A DNA stretch of 64,000 nt. It comes from Haemophilus parainfluenzae. Its GTDB lineage: Bacteria; Pseudomonadota; Gammaproteobacteria; Enterobacterales; Pasteurellaceae. The number at the start of each line of letters is the position of its first letter. The stretch's first letter is position 1. The translations under genes and the position numbers were made by a program. Below are positions 10,754-20,332 of the stretch, piece after piece. The notes beneath the pieces are model-generated. The model worked only from the letters and a program-made list of their open reading frames with translations, ran no database searches and had not been told where the DNA came from. The stretch lies in assembly GCF_014931395.1 (NCBI RefSeq), contig NZ_CP063120.1:1905501-1969500 (forward strand). The letters run 5' to 3'.

Positions 10754-10798
10754 AAAAAGTGCGGTAAAAAACAACATCGTTTTCTACCGCACTTTTTT
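10754..10798. terminator. Paired uptake sequences as bidirectional terminator
   Basis: AAAAAGTGCGGTA and its complement form a 13-base stem around a loop of about 18 bases. T-runs flank it on both strands. It ends both the DedA gene and converging ribE. Confidence 0.85.
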
Positions 10799-10806
10799 CA
10801 TTCCAA

Positions 10807-11418
10807 CTAAGCTTTAGCGGCTAAATACCGTTCCACCGTATCCACAATCGCTTGTGTTTGTGGATCGATTTCGATATTTACTAAATCACCAATTTGGCGT
10901 TTACCGATTAGAGTTCTATGTAAGGTTTCAGGAATTAAATTCACGCAGAATTCATCGTCTTTTACTTCTCCGATAGTAAGACTGATGCCGTCAATCGCGA
11001 TAAATCCTTTGGTAAGGATATATTTCATCACATCTTTATTAGGTAATTTAAACCAAACCTGACGATTGTTTTCGCTTTCGATAATTTGTGAAACACTTGC
11101 GGTACAATAAACGTGGCCCGATAAAATATGTCCACCAATCTCTGCGCCCATTTGCATCGCACGTTCGATATTCACAAAATCCCCTGCTTTTAAGCTGCCT
11201 AGGTTGGTGATACGCAAGGTTTCCTGCATTAAGTCAAAGCTGACAAGATCATCATGAATTTCAGTCACCGTTAAGCACACGCCGTTATTCGCCACTGATG
11301 CACCGATTTCCAAGCCTTTTCGCATTTCAGCTGGTAATTTTACGATCTGTGTTCTAAAATTATTGCTGTCTTTAATTTCATGAATTTGGGCGATGCCCTG
11401 TACAATACCCGTAAACAT
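10807..11418 (-). CDS. ribE: Riboflavin synthase alpha subunit
   Basis: Dismutates two molecules of 6,7-dimethyl-8-ribityllumazine to riboflavin and the pyrimidine precursor. The protein opens with the family signature MFTGIVQG and contains two tandem lumazine-binding barrels. The repeats GVCLTVTEI (first half) and GISLTIGEV (second half) mark the duplicated active sites. Length is 203 residues, normal. The gene is called ribC in E. coli. The 44-base gap to divergent hmrM is too short for an FMN riboswitch and none is seen. Confidence 0.96.
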   Translation of the reverse strand: MFTGIVQGIAQIHEIKDSNNFRTQIVKLPAEMRKGLEIGASVANNGVCLTVTEIHDDLVSFDLMQETLRITNLGSLKAGDFVNIERAMQMGAEIGGHILSGHVYCTASVSQIIESENNRQVWFKLPNKDVMKYILTKGFIAIDGISLTIGEVKDDEFCVNLIPETLHRTLIGKRQIGDLVNIEIDPQTQAIVDTVERYLAAKA

Positions 11419-11462
11419 TATTATTCCTTCATTAAAAATTTTTCCAATATTATAGCAAATTT

Positions 11463-12860
11463 ATGAATTCTCGTCTTTTTTCTCAATACCGTATTGATAT
11501 TCAAAAACTTATCCGAATTGCGACACCTATCGGGCTTGCCCAGTTAGCTCAAACTGGCATGGGTACCGTGGATGTGATTATGGCAGGGCGTGTGAGCTCG
11601 GCTGATGTAGGCGGTGTCGGTATTGGTGCCTCTATTTGGCTACCTTTGGTGCTTTTCGGTCAAGGCTTATTACTCGCCTTGCCACCAACAATTTCCTATT
11701 TAAATGGTTCTGGACAACGCCATCGCATTGCTCACCAAGTGAAACAAGGCCTTTGGATTTCATTTTTAGTGATGATTCCCCTTGCATTCATCATCTATCA
11801 TAATGATTTCATATTACAGTTTATGAATATGGATGCCCACATGGCAGATGTGACGATGAATTATTTGCGTGCGATGGTGTGGGGCTTACCTGCCTATTTA
11901 TTGCTGATTAATTTCCGCTGTTTGAATGATGGCATTGCTAAAACAAAACCTGCCATGGTGATTACCTTCATGGGGTTAATGCTAAACATTCCGCTGAATT
12001 ATATGTTTATTTACGGCAAATTTGGTGCGCCTGCATTAGGCGGTGTCGGTTGTGGTGTAGCAACGGCTATTGTCAACTGGGCAATGGCAATCTTGATGAT
12101 TACCTATTCTGCCAAAAACTATAATGAACGTAGTTTGAAAGTCTTTGAAAAGATTATTGAAAAGCCAGATATCAAAACACTGAAAAAATTGACCGCACTT
12201 GGCTTGCCTATTGCTATTGCGCTGTGCAGTGAAGTCTCACTGTTTGCCTTAAGTAGTTTATTACTTTCCCCATTAGGTGCAGATGTGGTCGCCAGCCACC
12301 AAATTGCCTTAAATACTAGTGCCGTAGCCTTTATGTTCCCAATGTCTATTGCAATGGCTGCCACCATTTTAGTGGCGCAAGAACTGGGGAATCATGCACC
12401 ACAAAAAGCCAAAATCATGGCTCACGCCGCTATTATTCTTGGCTTGATTGCGGCAAGTGTATTGGCGTTGGTGATTTGGGTATTTAGTGCAGAAATCGCT
12501 GCATTAATTGTAGGCGATAATGCTACCGTTATTGCCCTTTCAGGCAGCTTATTAGCGATGGCAGCGATTTATCAATTTTCAGATTCAGTGCAAGTCGTCG
12601 TGAGCGGTATTTTACGTGGCTATAAAGACACTAAAATTATTCTCTACATCACATTACTTGCCTATTGGGGCGTAGGTATCCCTGTTGGTTATATTTTTTC
12701 CCGCACGGATTGGATCGTACCAAGCATCGGCGCAAAAGGTTTCTGGGTAGCGTTTATCATTGCATTAACCATTGCTGCCGCTTTACTCTTTATACGTATG
12801 CGAAAAATCCAATCACAACCTGATGAAGCCATTATTCAACAGTTAGAAAGATTGAAGTAG
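11463..12860 (+). CDS. hmrM: MATE-family multidrug efflux pump (HmrM/NorM type)
   Basis: Inner-membrane sodium- or proton-coupled exporter of cationic drugs and dyes. The 465-residue protein has about 12 hydrophobic segments and the MATE signatures [20 protein letters not shown] near the N-terminus, [15 protein letters not shown] near residue 180 and [18 protein letters not shown] at the start of the second half. It matches the Haemophilus HmrM type and, as I recall for H. influenzae, is divergent from the riboflavin synthase gene. No classical ribosome-binding site precedes the ATG. The 3' end is marked by a long inverted repeat. Confidence 0.94.
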   Translation: MNSRLFSQYRIDIQKLIRIATPIGLAQLAQTGMGTVDVIMAGRVSSADVGGVGIGASIWLPLVLFGQGLLLALPPTISYLNGSGQRHRIAHQVKQGLWISFLVMIPLAFIIYHNDFILQFMNMDAHMADVTMNYLRAMVWGLPAYLLLINFRCLNDGIAKTKPAMVITFMGLMLNIPLNYMFIYGKFGAPALGGVGCGVATAIVNWAMAILMITYSAKNYNERSLKVFEKIIEKPDIKTLKKLTALGLPIAIALCSEVSLFALSSLLLSPLGADVVASHQIALNTSAVAFMFPMSIAMAATILVAQELGNHAPQKAKIMAHAAIILGLIAASVLALVIWVFSAEIAALIVGDNATVIALSGSLLAMAAIYQFSDSVQVVVSGILRGYKDTKIILYITLLAYWGVGIPVGYIFSRTDWIVPSIGAKGFWVAFIIALTIAAALLFIRMRKIQSQPDEAIIQQLERLK

Positions 12861-12867
12861 TTAAAGT

Positions 12868-12955
12868 AAAAAGTGCGGTTATTTTAATCTGCACCTTAAT
12901 TGTTAGTTACTTAGTCCAACTTTTTTGGAGCAAATTAAAATAACCGCACTTTTTT
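12868..12955. terminator. Extended uptake-sequence inverted repeat, bidirectional terminator
   Basis: Arms at 12868-12894 and 12927-12955 carry AAGTGCGGTTATTTTAAT and its complement, about 24 paired bases with few mismatches and a loop of about 32 bases. T-runs lie on both sides. It is longer than the other paired uptake sequences in the window. It serves hmrM and converging ycjF. Confidence 0.82.
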
Positions 12956-12956
12956 A

Positions 12957-14024
12957 TTACACCTCTTCTTTTTCTTTCAGTTTATTCTTGCCTAACACTG
13001 CATCTTTCATCACCGTCAGCAATTCTTTTTGTACATGAGAAAGTTTTGGTTTTTCTGACTTTTCAAATGCCAGTGGGCGACAAAACTCCATAGCCTTAAT
13101 ACCCAATCGAGCCGTCAATAATCCCACGCCGATCCCCTGTGCAGCTCGTGCAGAAAGTTTTGCGGTAATATCTTGCGAAAGCCAATCCATCCCTAAGTCT
13201 TGCACGATTTCAGTCGCACCGGCAAAAGCAAGATTCACCAATACCATTCTGAGCAAACGAAGACGGGTAAAATACCCAAGCTCAATCCCATAAATTGCTG
13301 CAATTTTATTGATTAAACTAATATTGCGCCATGCAATAAAAAACATATCAATAACGCCCAAAGGACTAATTGCCACAATCACAGCGGATTCTGCTGCCAT
13401 TTTTGTAATCAGTTTTTTCGCTTTTTTATCAAAAGACTGTAACACCGTTTTACTAAATAAATGAGTAACTTCGCGAGCAGAATAACTTTCATTTAGCTGT
13501 TTTTCCCATTGGATAATTGAGGGATGTTGCGAATCCAATTTTAAGGTATCGGCAATCGATAAACACAAGGCTTTTCCTTTCTCGCTATCCTGTTCAGAAA
13601 AAACTTGATGATTTTTAACCGCACTTTCACCTATTAATCGCTGACTTTGTTCTTGTAGATTCAAACGCTTTTTGAGTTTCACTAAACGTCGCCATTCTGC
13701 GATGATTTGAGATAAACCAAACAACACCACAATAAAACTCCCCAAGGCAAAAGCAAGGTAAATCCATTGTTGGTTTTGATAACTGTCCCAAATCCATTGA
13801 ACAGATTGTGCAACCGTCGCCCCTAAAAATAAAAATGCAGTCAATTTCAACGCTGTTTTCCAACCACTCGATTTAGGCTTCACAATTTGCTCAAATTGCT
13901 CGTCCAACAACTCTCCTTCTAAAAGTTCATTATCGATGGTTGTTTCAACATTATAAAATTCCTGCTTAGGCAGAATTTCTTCCTCTTCTGGTTGTTGAGA
14001 TTGTGTGAAAATTTGTTTTGTCAT
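12957..14024 (-). CDS. ycjF: YcjF-family (UPF0283) inner-membrane protein
   Basis: Conserved membrane protein of unknown biochemical role, in E. coli co-transcribed with the GTPase-like YcjX and induced by envelope stress. The 355-residue product has an acidic soluble N-terminus (residues 1-70), two adjacent membrane segments near residues 70-115, and a C-terminal domain with GVIDMFFIAWRNISLINKIA. The ATG at 14024 follows GGAAAG and is preferred over a TTG at 14036. Here the gene is separated from ycjX by a block of five genes (14.2-17.0 kb), which is unlike E. coli. Confidence 0.88.
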   Translation of the reverse strand: MTKQIFTQSQQPEEEEILPKQEFYNVETTIDNELLEGELLDEQFEQIVKPKSSGWKTALKLTAFLFLGATVAQSVQWIWDSYQNQQWIYLAFALGSFIVVLFGLSQIIAEWRRLVKLKKRLNLQEQSQRLIGESAVKNHQVFSEQDSEKGKALCLSIADTLKLDSQHPSIIQWEKQLNESYSAREVTHLFSKTVLQSFDKKAKKLITKMAAESAVIVAISPLGVIDMFFIAWRNISLINKIAAIYGIELGYFTRLRLLRMVLVNLAFAGATEIVQDLGMDWLSQDITAKLSARAAQGIGVGLLTARLGIKAMEFCRPLAFEKSEKPKLSHVQKELLTVMKDAVLGKNKLKEKEEV

Positions 14025-14205
14025 TATTCTTTCCAATAAAAATAGAAACGGTATTTTACTTCAAATATCTTTAGCAAATCTTAAATGGCTGAAATAAAAA
14101 AGCAATATTGACTAGAAAATAAAATAAGCTACTATAGTCATTGTCCACAATTAGTTTATCTAATGTGTTAAGTTTTAACTGTTAACTAACTAGAAGGATC
14201 TTTTC

Positions 14206-15312
14206 ATGAAGAAACTTATCGCCACTGCGGTGCTCTCCGCATGTTCCATGGCTTATGCCAATACCGACATTCCAAACTACAATACCGACTCTCATCTGTA
14301 TGAATTTACTCAAACTTATGACTTAGTTGCACCAAAAGGCTCGCAAGGACAAGCGAATCTGTGGGTGCCTTTACCGTTTAATGGCGAGTATCAACAGGTA
14401 AAATATATCCATTTTGAAGGTAACTATTTGGATGCCTATGTGACAGAAAACAACAAATATGGTGCGAAAACGCTCTTTGCGACTTGGGATAAAGATGCGC
14501 AAAAACGCGATTTAAAAATCACTATGGTGATTGAAACCAAAGATCGTGAACCAATGGTTAAAGGTGCATTAACAAATTACAAGCCACCAAAAGATGTTCA
14601 CTATTCTGTCGATGTACAAGAATATTTAAAACCGACTCAACATATTAAAACAGATGGTATTGTGAAACAGTTCGCCGATAAAATCGTAGGCACTGAAACA
14701 AATCCATTGAAAAAAGCCGAATTGATTCACCAATGGATCGTCAACAATATGGAACGTGATAATTCTGTTTTAGGCTGTGGCGATGGTGATGTAGAAAAAA
14801 TTCTAACCACTGGGGTATTAAAAGGTAAATGTACCGATATTAACTCTGTTTTCGTTGCACTAGCTCGTGCCAGCGGTATCCCAGCTCGTGAAATTTTCGG
14901 TATTCGTTTAGGTGCAGCGGATAAAATGGGCAAATATTCCAAAGGTGCATTCGGTAGTGCGGACGAACATGGCGTAGCAAACGTAAGTGGTGGCCAGCAT
15001 TGTCGTGCTGAATTCTATCTTGCTGGATTCGGCTGGGTGCCTGTTGATTCTGCAGACGTGGCAAAAATGCGTTTAGCGGAGAAAAAATCTGTTGACGATA
15101 AGGATACTCAAGCCGTTACCAAATACTTATTCGGTAACTGGGAAGCTAACTGGGTTGGCTTTAACCATGCTCGTGACTTCGATTTATATCCGCAACCAGA
15201 ACTTGCTCCACTCAACAACTTTGGGTATCCGTATGCCGAAGTCGGTGGTGACCCGCTAAATTCCTTTGATCCGAAAGAATTTAAGTATGACTACGTCTCT
15301 AAAAAGCTCTAA
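14206..15312 (+). CDS. Exported transglutaminase-like protein
   Basis: Predicted periplasmic or secreted protein with a papain-fold transglutaminase-like domain. A cleavable signal peptide ([18 protein letters not shown]) opens the protein. The probable catalytic triad is Cys209 (KGKCTDIN), His265 (GGQHCRAEF) and Asp281 (WVPVDSADV). The N-terminal 150 residues resemble the beta-rich domain that often precedes this fold. Length is 368 residues. The stop codon overlaps the start of the MerT-like gene, so the three genes to 15937 form one operon. Bacterial proteins of this class may be proteases or amide-forming enzymes. The substrate is unknown and a link to metal handling is suggested only by the neighbours. 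Confidence 0.82.
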   Translation: MKKLIATAVLSACSMAYANTDIPNYNTDSHLYEFTQTYDLVAPKGSQGQANLWVPLPFNGEYQQVKYIHFEGNYLDAYVTENNKYGAKTLFATWDKDAQKRDLKITMVIETKDREPMVKGALTNYKPPKDVHYSVDVQEYLKPTQHIKTDGIVKQFADKIVGTETNPLKKAELIHQWIVNNMERDNSVLGCGDGDVEKILTTGVLKGKCTDINSVFVALARASGIPAREIFGIRLGAADKMGKYSKGAFGSADEHGVANVSGGQHCRAEFYLAGFGWVPVDSADVAKMRLAEKKSVDDKDTQAVTKYLFGNWEANWVGFNHARDFDLYPQPELAPLNNFGYPYAEVGGDPLNSFDPKEFKYDYVSKKL

Positions 15313-15649
15313 TAAATCTTTTTGGGTTGCGATTGCCACCGCGCTAAGTGCTGCGGTGGCATCAACTTTGTGCTGTATTGCGCCTTTAATCTATTTAGTA
15401 TTTGGCGTGTCATCCACATGGTTGATCGGTTTGGGTGAATATGACTATTTACGCATTCCGATGCTTATCATTTCATTATGCGCCTTTGCCTACGGTTTTT
15501 GGTTGCTGATGTTTTCCAAAAAAATCATTTGCAGCAAATACATTTCCCGTAAAAAGCTCATTGTTTTGTATTGGATTGTATTTATCGTCATGCTCTTTTT
15601 CTTAACTTATCCAACCATTTTACCGTGGATTTTAGAGCTTTCTAATTAG
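15287..15649 (+). CDS. MerT-like metal transport membrane protein
   Basis: Small inner-membrane protein resembling the mercury-resistance transporter MerT. It has three hydrophobic segments, and the first contains the paired cysteines of the family ([15 protein letters not shown]), which receive metal from a periplasmic carrier. A further cysteine lies in IICSKYI between the second and third segments. The ATG at 15287 is used here; a TTG at 15266 would add seven residues. Either choice overlaps the end of the transglutaminase-like gene (26 bases from 15287), implying coupling. No merA reductase or merR regulator is nearby, so the cargo may not be mercury. Confidence 0.8.
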   Translation: MTTSLKSSNKSFWVAIATALSAAVASTLCCIAPLIYLVFGVSSTWLIGLGEYDYLRIPMLIISLCAFAYGFWLLMFSKKIICSKYISRKKLIVLYWIVFIVMLFFLTYPTILPWILELSN

Positions 15650-15658
15650 GAACAAAAA

Positions 15659-15937
15659 ATGAAAAAATTAACGACCGCACTTTTGCTCTCATTGTTCACC
15701 TTCTCTGTTGCACAGGCAGAAGAAACAAAGCAAGTTGTGCTAAAAGTAAATGAAATGAATTGCCAACTTTGTGCTTATTTGGTGAATAAAGAGTTACGTA
15801 ATATTGATGGCGTGATTTCCACTAAAGCCTCCATTAAAGATAGAACTGTGACTGTTGTAGAAGATCCGAAAGTTTCTGATGAGCAATTGATTAATGCAAT
15901 TCATAAATTGGAATATACGGCGGAAGTAGTTAAGTAA
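15659..15937 (+). CDS. MerP-like periplasmic heavy-metal-binding protein
   Basis: Small exported metal carrier with one heavy-metal-associated domain. A signal peptide (MKKLTTALLLSLFTFSVAQA) precedes a ferredoxin-like fold whose metal site is MNCQLC, close to the GMTCxxC motif but with an asparagine. The 92-residue length fits MerP. It starts 9 bases after the MerT-like gene, with GGAAC upstream, and is the last gene before a paired uptake-sequence terminator. It probably hands metal to the paired-cysteine site of its neighbour. Confidence 0.85.
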   Translation: MKKLTTALLLSLFTFSVAQAEETKQVVLKVNEMNCQLCAYLVNKELRNIDGVISTKASIKDRTVTVVEDPKVSDEQLINAIHKLEYTAEVVK

Positions 15938-15950
15938 AGCGGTAAAAATA

Positions 15951-16004
15951 AAAGTGCGGTCAATTTTGTGAAGTTTTAAAACTCATTAAAATTGACCGCA
16001 CTTT
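15951..16004. terminator. Paired uptake sequences, terminator of the MerTP-like operon
   Basis: AAAGTGCGGTCAATTT (15951-15966) pairs with its complement (15989-16004), a 16-base stem with a loop of about 22 bases. Confidence 0.8.
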
Positions 16005-16090
16005 ATATCTGGACATTTAAAATTACATTCTACTCAAATATCAATCTATCCAATACTTTTAAACTCGTACTTGTTGAAAGATTGACGAGA

Positions 16091-16312
16091 TTACCACCGC
16101 TTATTTCTAGCTTCAATTATCAAAACTAAAGTCGCCATTGCAGCAGAGCCATTTAACCAAAAAGATGCCATTTTCTTAAAATCAGAAAAAGAATAATTAT
16201 CAAGCTTTATAAGCAGCTCAAATAAACTAAACGCTAACGTAGAAAATGTAAAACAAATAATAAATATAATTACCCAAAATATAAGATATTGAAGTAATAG
16301 CTTAGTTTTCAA
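16091..16312 (-). CDS. Small membrane protein of unknown function
   Basis: A 73-residue frame with two predicted membrane helices, residues 6-32 (very rich in Phe and Ile) and about 52-66, joined by a short polar loop, and ending in RNKRW. It starts at TTG (16312) but has a nearly ideal GGAGGAG site 5 bases upstream, which is the main reason to accept it as real. AT content is higher than in neighbouring genes. I recognise no family. It lies alone, converging on the MerTP-like operon. The flanks at 16005-16090 and 16313-16416 hold no other gene that I can see. Confidence 0.55.
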   Translation of the reverse strand: MKTKLLLQYLIFWVIIFIICFTFSTLAFSLFELLIKLDNYSFSDFKKMASFWLNGSAAMATLVLIIEARNKRW

Positions 16313-16416
16313 TACTCCTCCTGATACATAGGCTCATTATTAAATATATTACTACTTTAGCTATGTTCCAAGCCACCTCTAATGACTAGATATGATGTTG
16401 CATTGAGTTTAAATAC

Positions 16417-16447
16417 AAAGTGCGGTCAAAATTGACCGCACTTTTTT
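16417..16447. terminator. Near-perfect palindrome of two uptake sequences
   Basis: AAAGTGCGGTCAA is followed after two bases by its exact complement. It lies 17 bases beyond the sodC stop codon. On the minus strand the stem is followed by a moderately U-rich stretch, so it probably ends sodC. Confidence 0.75.
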
Positions 16448-16463
16448 GTCTTTAAGAATCGAC

Positions 16464-17024
16464 TTATTTAATTACGCCACATGCCATACGTGGGCCGCCA
16501 CCGCCAAGTGGAGCTGGATGATCTGAGTGGTTATCGCCACCTGCGTGAATCATAATAGAATGACCACGAACTTCATCTAATTTTTTAAGACGTGGCGCTA
16601 AAACAGGGTTAGTTGCTGTACCATCATGTAATACAGTTAAAGCTGGTAAGTCACCTAAGTGAGCATCATCTTGCCATGGGTAACCGTGTTGTTTTGCGCC
16701 TTTAGGATCCCAGTGACCGCCAGCCGCTAAACCTGCGGTTAATTTACCGTCTTTTTCTTTTGGATCACAGCTTGGATTTTCATGAATGTGGAAACCATGT
16801 AAACCTTCAGCTAAACCTTGTAGATTTGGTGTAAACACTAAACCATAATTTGATTCAGTAATAGTTACAGTCCCTACATCCTTGTTACCATTTGCAGGAT
16901 CTAATTGTTGTACTTTTACTTCGATTGAAGGACCTGCTGGTTTTGCCATATGGTCATGTGCATTTGCCACGCCAGCAGCACAAATTCCGCTGATTGCTAA
17001 TGCTAAGAGAGTTTTCATTTTCAT
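16464..17024 (-). CDS. sodC: Periplasmic Cu,Zn superoxide dismutase
   Basis: Dismutates superoxide in the periplasm. A signal peptide ([22 protein letters not shown]) is followed by a histidine-containing linker and the dimeric bacterial-type fold. Metal ligand segments [24 protein letters not shown] and [13 protein letters not shown] all retain their histidines, and the disulfide cysteines (NPSCD, MACGV) are present. It closely resembles the active H. parainfluenzae enzyme as I recall it. The H. influenzae counterpart is known to be inactivated by a histidine change, which is not seen here. The ATG at 17024 follows AAGGAG and is preferred over the upstream start at 17054. Confidence 0.96.
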   Translation of the reverse strand: MKMKTLLALAISGICAAGVANAHDHMAKPAGPSIEVKVQQLDPANGNKDVGTVTITESNYGLVFTPNLQGLAEGLHGFHIHENPSCDPKEKDGKLTAGLAAGGHWDPKGAKQHGYPWQDDAHLGDLPALTVLHDGTATNPVLAPRLKKLDEVRGHSIMIHAGGDNHSDHPAPLGGGGPRMACGVIK

Positions 17025-17133
17025 TATAAGCTCCTTTACTTTAGAAAGACTCAAATTAATTCTACCTAAATACCAATAAAAAAATAGTGGTTTATATTAA
17101 ATATTTGACAATTAAATTGATTTGACTTTTCTA

Positions 17134-18543
17134 TCAATCAAACCCATCCGCCAATAAAAACTGTAAAACTGCATCCATTCTTAAATGCGGAATGCTTTCA
17201 CCTTGTTGTAAAACTTGAGGTTCAAAGGAATCAAAATCAAAAGATTGTTTTGACCAGAACTCTGCACTAGGTAGTTTACTTGGTACAGACCCCGGATAAA
17301 GCGTAATAAGTTGCTTATCTACAGAACGCACTCCTTGAATAGCTTTGATTTGTTTACCGTTTTGATTAACTAAAACTTGTTTTGTCGCTCGAATCGCAGC
17401 AATTGCCGTGTATTCTGTATCAATCCCTTCAAATTCAACATGACGACCGCCCTCTTGCACCAATTGGCGCATCAGACTAATTAAGTTTTGAATTTGATCT
17501 GTTGTGATATGATCGGCTTTTGTTGCCACAAACATTAACTTATCAATATTCGGGGAAAACAAACGATTAAGTAAATTGCGCTTCCCATAATGGAAATTTT
17601 TGAAAAGCTGATTAAGCCCTGTTTGCATATCAATAAAAGCTTGTTGGCTATGATTTAGTGGTGTTAAGCAATCGGCTAAAATCACTTGGCGATCAAAAGT
17701 AGAAAAATAATTTTCATAAAAGCCTTTCACCACCTTATTACGATAATAATCATATCGCTTATTCAACACGGCAAAATAGCTATTGGATTTCGCCTCTCTT
17801 TTCAGTTTTGACCATTGTTCTTCCGACAAATGCAATAACGGGAAAAATTGTAAAACAGGTGCGCCTTCTAATTCCCCAGGCAAGACAAATCTACCTGGTT
17901 GAATAAATTGCATTCCTTCTGCTTTGCAGGCAAGTAAATAATCAGTATAAGATTTTGCAATCTGCGCTAAAACATCTTCATTGACGACCGCACTTAGGTC
18001 GAGTTTTTTCAGTTTATCCAACCACTCTTGCGCAAACTGTTGACGAACACCCGATGTAATTTTAGCTTGTTCAAGTGACCATTGTTGAAAATCTAAATTC
18101 AGCAAAGGTAAATCCAATAGCCATTCACCAGGGTAATCAAAAATATCTAAATATAATGTGCCGCGTTCTTTGAAATGACGGAGTAAACCCGATTGGCGTT
18201 CAAAACGAATAGCAAGGCGTGTTTCACTCACTCCTCGAGTAGATTGGCACCATTGTGGTGGATTATTCATTAAATCATTGAGATTCGCTTCATAATCAAA
18301 ACGTGGAATACTTAAATCCTGCTGAGGCACTCGTTTCACTGCTAAAATAGATTGATTTCGAGCAGCCTCAAATAAAGGAAGATGCGCATTTTCCTCTTGA
18401 TTAATATGTAACAATTGATTAATCAAACTCGTAATAAAGGCTGTTTTACCACTTCGACTTAGCCCTGTCACAGCCAAACGTAAAGTGCGGTCAAATCCAC
18501 GATTGATTATTTGATTAATTTCCCGATTAATTGATTTAAACAT
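17134..18543 (-). CDS. ycjX: YcjX-family (DUF463) GTPase-like protein
   Basis: Cytoplasmic P-loop NTPase-like protein of the DUF463 family, associated with envelope-stress response in enterobacteria. The Walker A motif GLSRSGKTA is at about residues 27-35. A Walker-B-like DIFDYPGEWLLDLP stands near residue 134 and a TKAD guanine-specificity-like motif (VATKADHITT) near residue 341. The 469-residue length is normal. It is divergent from sapA, as ycjX and sap are close in other gammaproteobacteria. Its usual partner ycjF lies 3 kb downstream beyond an inserted block. Biochemical role unknown. Confidence 0.9.
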   Translation of the reverse strand: MFKSINREINQIINRGFDRTLRLAVTGLSRSGKTAFITSLINQLLHINQEENAHLPLFEAARNQSILAVKRVPQQDLSIPRFDYEANLNDLMNNPPQWCQSTRGVSETRLAIRFERQSGLLRHFKERGTLYLDIFDYPGEWLLDLPLLNLDFQQWSLEQAKITSGVRQQFAQEWLDKLKKLDLSAVVNEDVLAQIAKSYTDYLLACKAEGMQFIQPGRFVLPGELEGAPVLQFFPLLHLSEEQWSKLKREAKSNSYFAVLNKRYDYYRNKVVKGFYENYFSTFDRQVILADCLTPLNHSQQAFIDMQTGLNQLFKNFHYGKRNLLNRLFSPNIDKLMFVATKADHITTDQIQNLISLMRQLVQEGGRHVEFEGIDTEYTAIAAIRATKQVLVNQNGKQIKAIQGVRSVDKQLITLYPGSVPSKLPSAEFWSKQSFDFDSFEPQVLQQGESIPHLRMDAVLQFLLADGFD

Positions 18544-18631
18544 ATCCTAAAAATCCAATAACTAGCCATTTTTGCCAAGATATTTTACAATTCACTCAAT
18601 TTATCACAAAACGGTCTTTAATAATAAAGCT

Positions 18632-20332
18632 ATGTTACGTCGAAATGTCACTTTTTGTTTTTTATTGTGTGGGTTGAGCCAAATTAATCTGGCACAAGCC
18701 GCGCCAAGCATACCCAAAATGCTGACAGAAAACGGCTTAACATACTGCACAAATGCATCGGGTTTTTCCTTTAACCCGCAAACTGCAGACGCCGGCACCA
18801 GTATGAATGTGGTGACGGAGCAAATTTATAACAAATTGTTTGATATTAAAGATCATAGTGCAGCACTCGTTCCTGTATTAGCTCAATCTTATTCTATTTC
18901 ATCTGATGGCAAACAAATTCTTATTAATCTTCGTAAAGGGGTGAAATTCCATCATACCCCTTGGTTTACGCCTACGCGTGACTTTAATGCAGAAGATGTG
19001 GTCTTTTCGATTAATCGCGTTTTAGGTCATGATACTTACTTGCCAACACTCTCAGATGATGTAGTCACCTACAAAAATCCGCAATATAAAATCTTTCACG
19101 AACAGGCCAAGAAGGTACACTTTCCGTATTTTGAAAGTATTAAGCTGAATCAAAAAATTAAAAGTATCACGGCAACGAATCCTTATCAGGTCAAAATTGA
19201 CCTGTTTGAACCCGATGCCTCTATTCTTTCCCATCTTGCCAGCCAATACTCTATTATTTTCTCGCAAGAATACGCATATCAATTAAGTGCCGATGATAAT
19301 CTCACCCAATTGGATACGCATCCTGTTGGCACGGGCCCTTATCAAGTGAAAGATTACGTTTATAACCAATATGTTCGCTTGGTTCGTAATGAGGATTATT
19401 GGAAAAAAGAAGCCAAAATTAAAAATATCATCGTGGATCTTTCTACGGATCGTACGGGGCGTTTAATAAAATTCTTTAATAATGAATGCCAAATTGCCTC
19501 TTATCCTGAAGTTAGCCAACTCGGTTTATTAAGCGAAAAGGATGACCGCTATTATCTGCAATCTACAGATGGAATGAACTTGGCCTATTTGGCTTTCAAT
19601 TTCCAAAAGCCATTAATGCAGGATAAAACCATTCGCCAAGCCATTTCACAAAGCTTAAACCGTTTTAGAATTGTGCGAAATATTTACCACAACACAGCAA
19701 CTGTAGCGAATAACATTATTCCTGAAATTTCTTGGGCTTCGGCAATTAATACGCCTGATTTTCCTTATGATTATCAGCCAGCTGAAGCAGAGAAAGCATT
19801 ACGCAATAAAAAACTCACGTTGAATATGTGGGTGATGAATGAAGAGCAAGTGTATAACCCAGCCCCAATTAAAATGGCGGAGCTCATTAAATGGGATTTA
19901 GCCAAAGCTGGAGTGGATGTTAAAGTGCGGTCAGTCACACGTACATATTTAATCGAACAATTACGCAAAGGCACAGAAGATTACGATTTAATCTTAACGG
20001 GTTGGCTTGCTGGAAACCTTGATCCTGACGGTTTTATGCGTCCGATTTTAAGTTGTGATACGCAAAATGAAATCACGAATTTATCAAATTGGTGTAATCC
20101 TGAATTTGATAAGATGATGAATCGTGCACTGGCGACCAATCATTTATATGAGCGCTCTAAAGCATATAACAATGCACAAGACCTCATCTTAAACGAATTG
20201 CCTATTGTGCCAATTGCAAACGTCAAACGACTTTTGGTCGCTCGCGGCAATGTTAAAGGAATTGAGATGACCCCATTTGGTAGCATCAATTTTTCTACCT
20301 TGTATTTCATGAAAAATAAGGAGAATAAATAA
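18632..20332 (+). CDS. sapA: Antimicrobial peptide / heme ABC transporter, binding protein SapA
   Basis: Periplasmic family-5 solute-binding protein of the Sap system. It binds cationic antimicrobial peptides and, in nontypeable H. influenzae, heme. The ATG at 18632 gives a proper signal peptide (MLRRNVTFCFLLCGLSQINLAQA); the longer frame from 18572 would bury it. Family features include GTGPYQVKDYVYNQYVRLVRN and LILTGWLAGNLDPDGFMRP. The mature protein has two internal cysteine pairs (residues near 31-35 and 470-486). The stop codon overlaps the sapB start (TAATG), so sapA-F are one translationally coupled operon, divergent from ycjX. Confidence 0.96.
   Translation: MLRRNVTFCFLLCGLSQINLAQAAPSIPKMLTENGLTYCTNASGFSFNPQTADAGTSMNVVTEQIYNKLFDIKDHSAALVPVLAQSYSISSDGKQILINLRKGVKFHHTPWFTPTRDFNAEDVVFSINRVLGHDTYLPTLSDDVVTYKNPQYKIFHEQAKKVHFPYFESIKLNQKIKSITATNPYQVKIDLFEPDASILSHLASQYSIIFSQEYAYQLSADDNLTQLDTHPVGTGPYQVKDYVYNQYVRLVRNEDYWKKEAKIKNIIVDLSTDRTGRLIKFFNNECQIASYPEVSQLGLLSEKDDRYYLQSTDGMNLAYLAFNFQKPLMQDKTIRQAISQSLNRFRIVRNIYHNTATVANNIIPEISWASAINTPDFPYDYQPAEAEKALRNKKLTLNMWVMNEEQVYNPAPIKMAELIKWDLAKAGVDVKVRSVTRTYLIEQLRKGTEDYDLILTGWLAGNLDPDGFMRPILSCDTQNEITNLSNWCNPEFDKMMNRALATNHLYERSKAYNNAQDLILNELPIVPIANVKRLLVARGNVKGIEMTPFGSINFSTLYFMKNKENK

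Noticed and set aside
11419..11462. An FMN riboswitch upstream of ribE
   Set aside because: The gap is only 44 bases and shows no RFN core.
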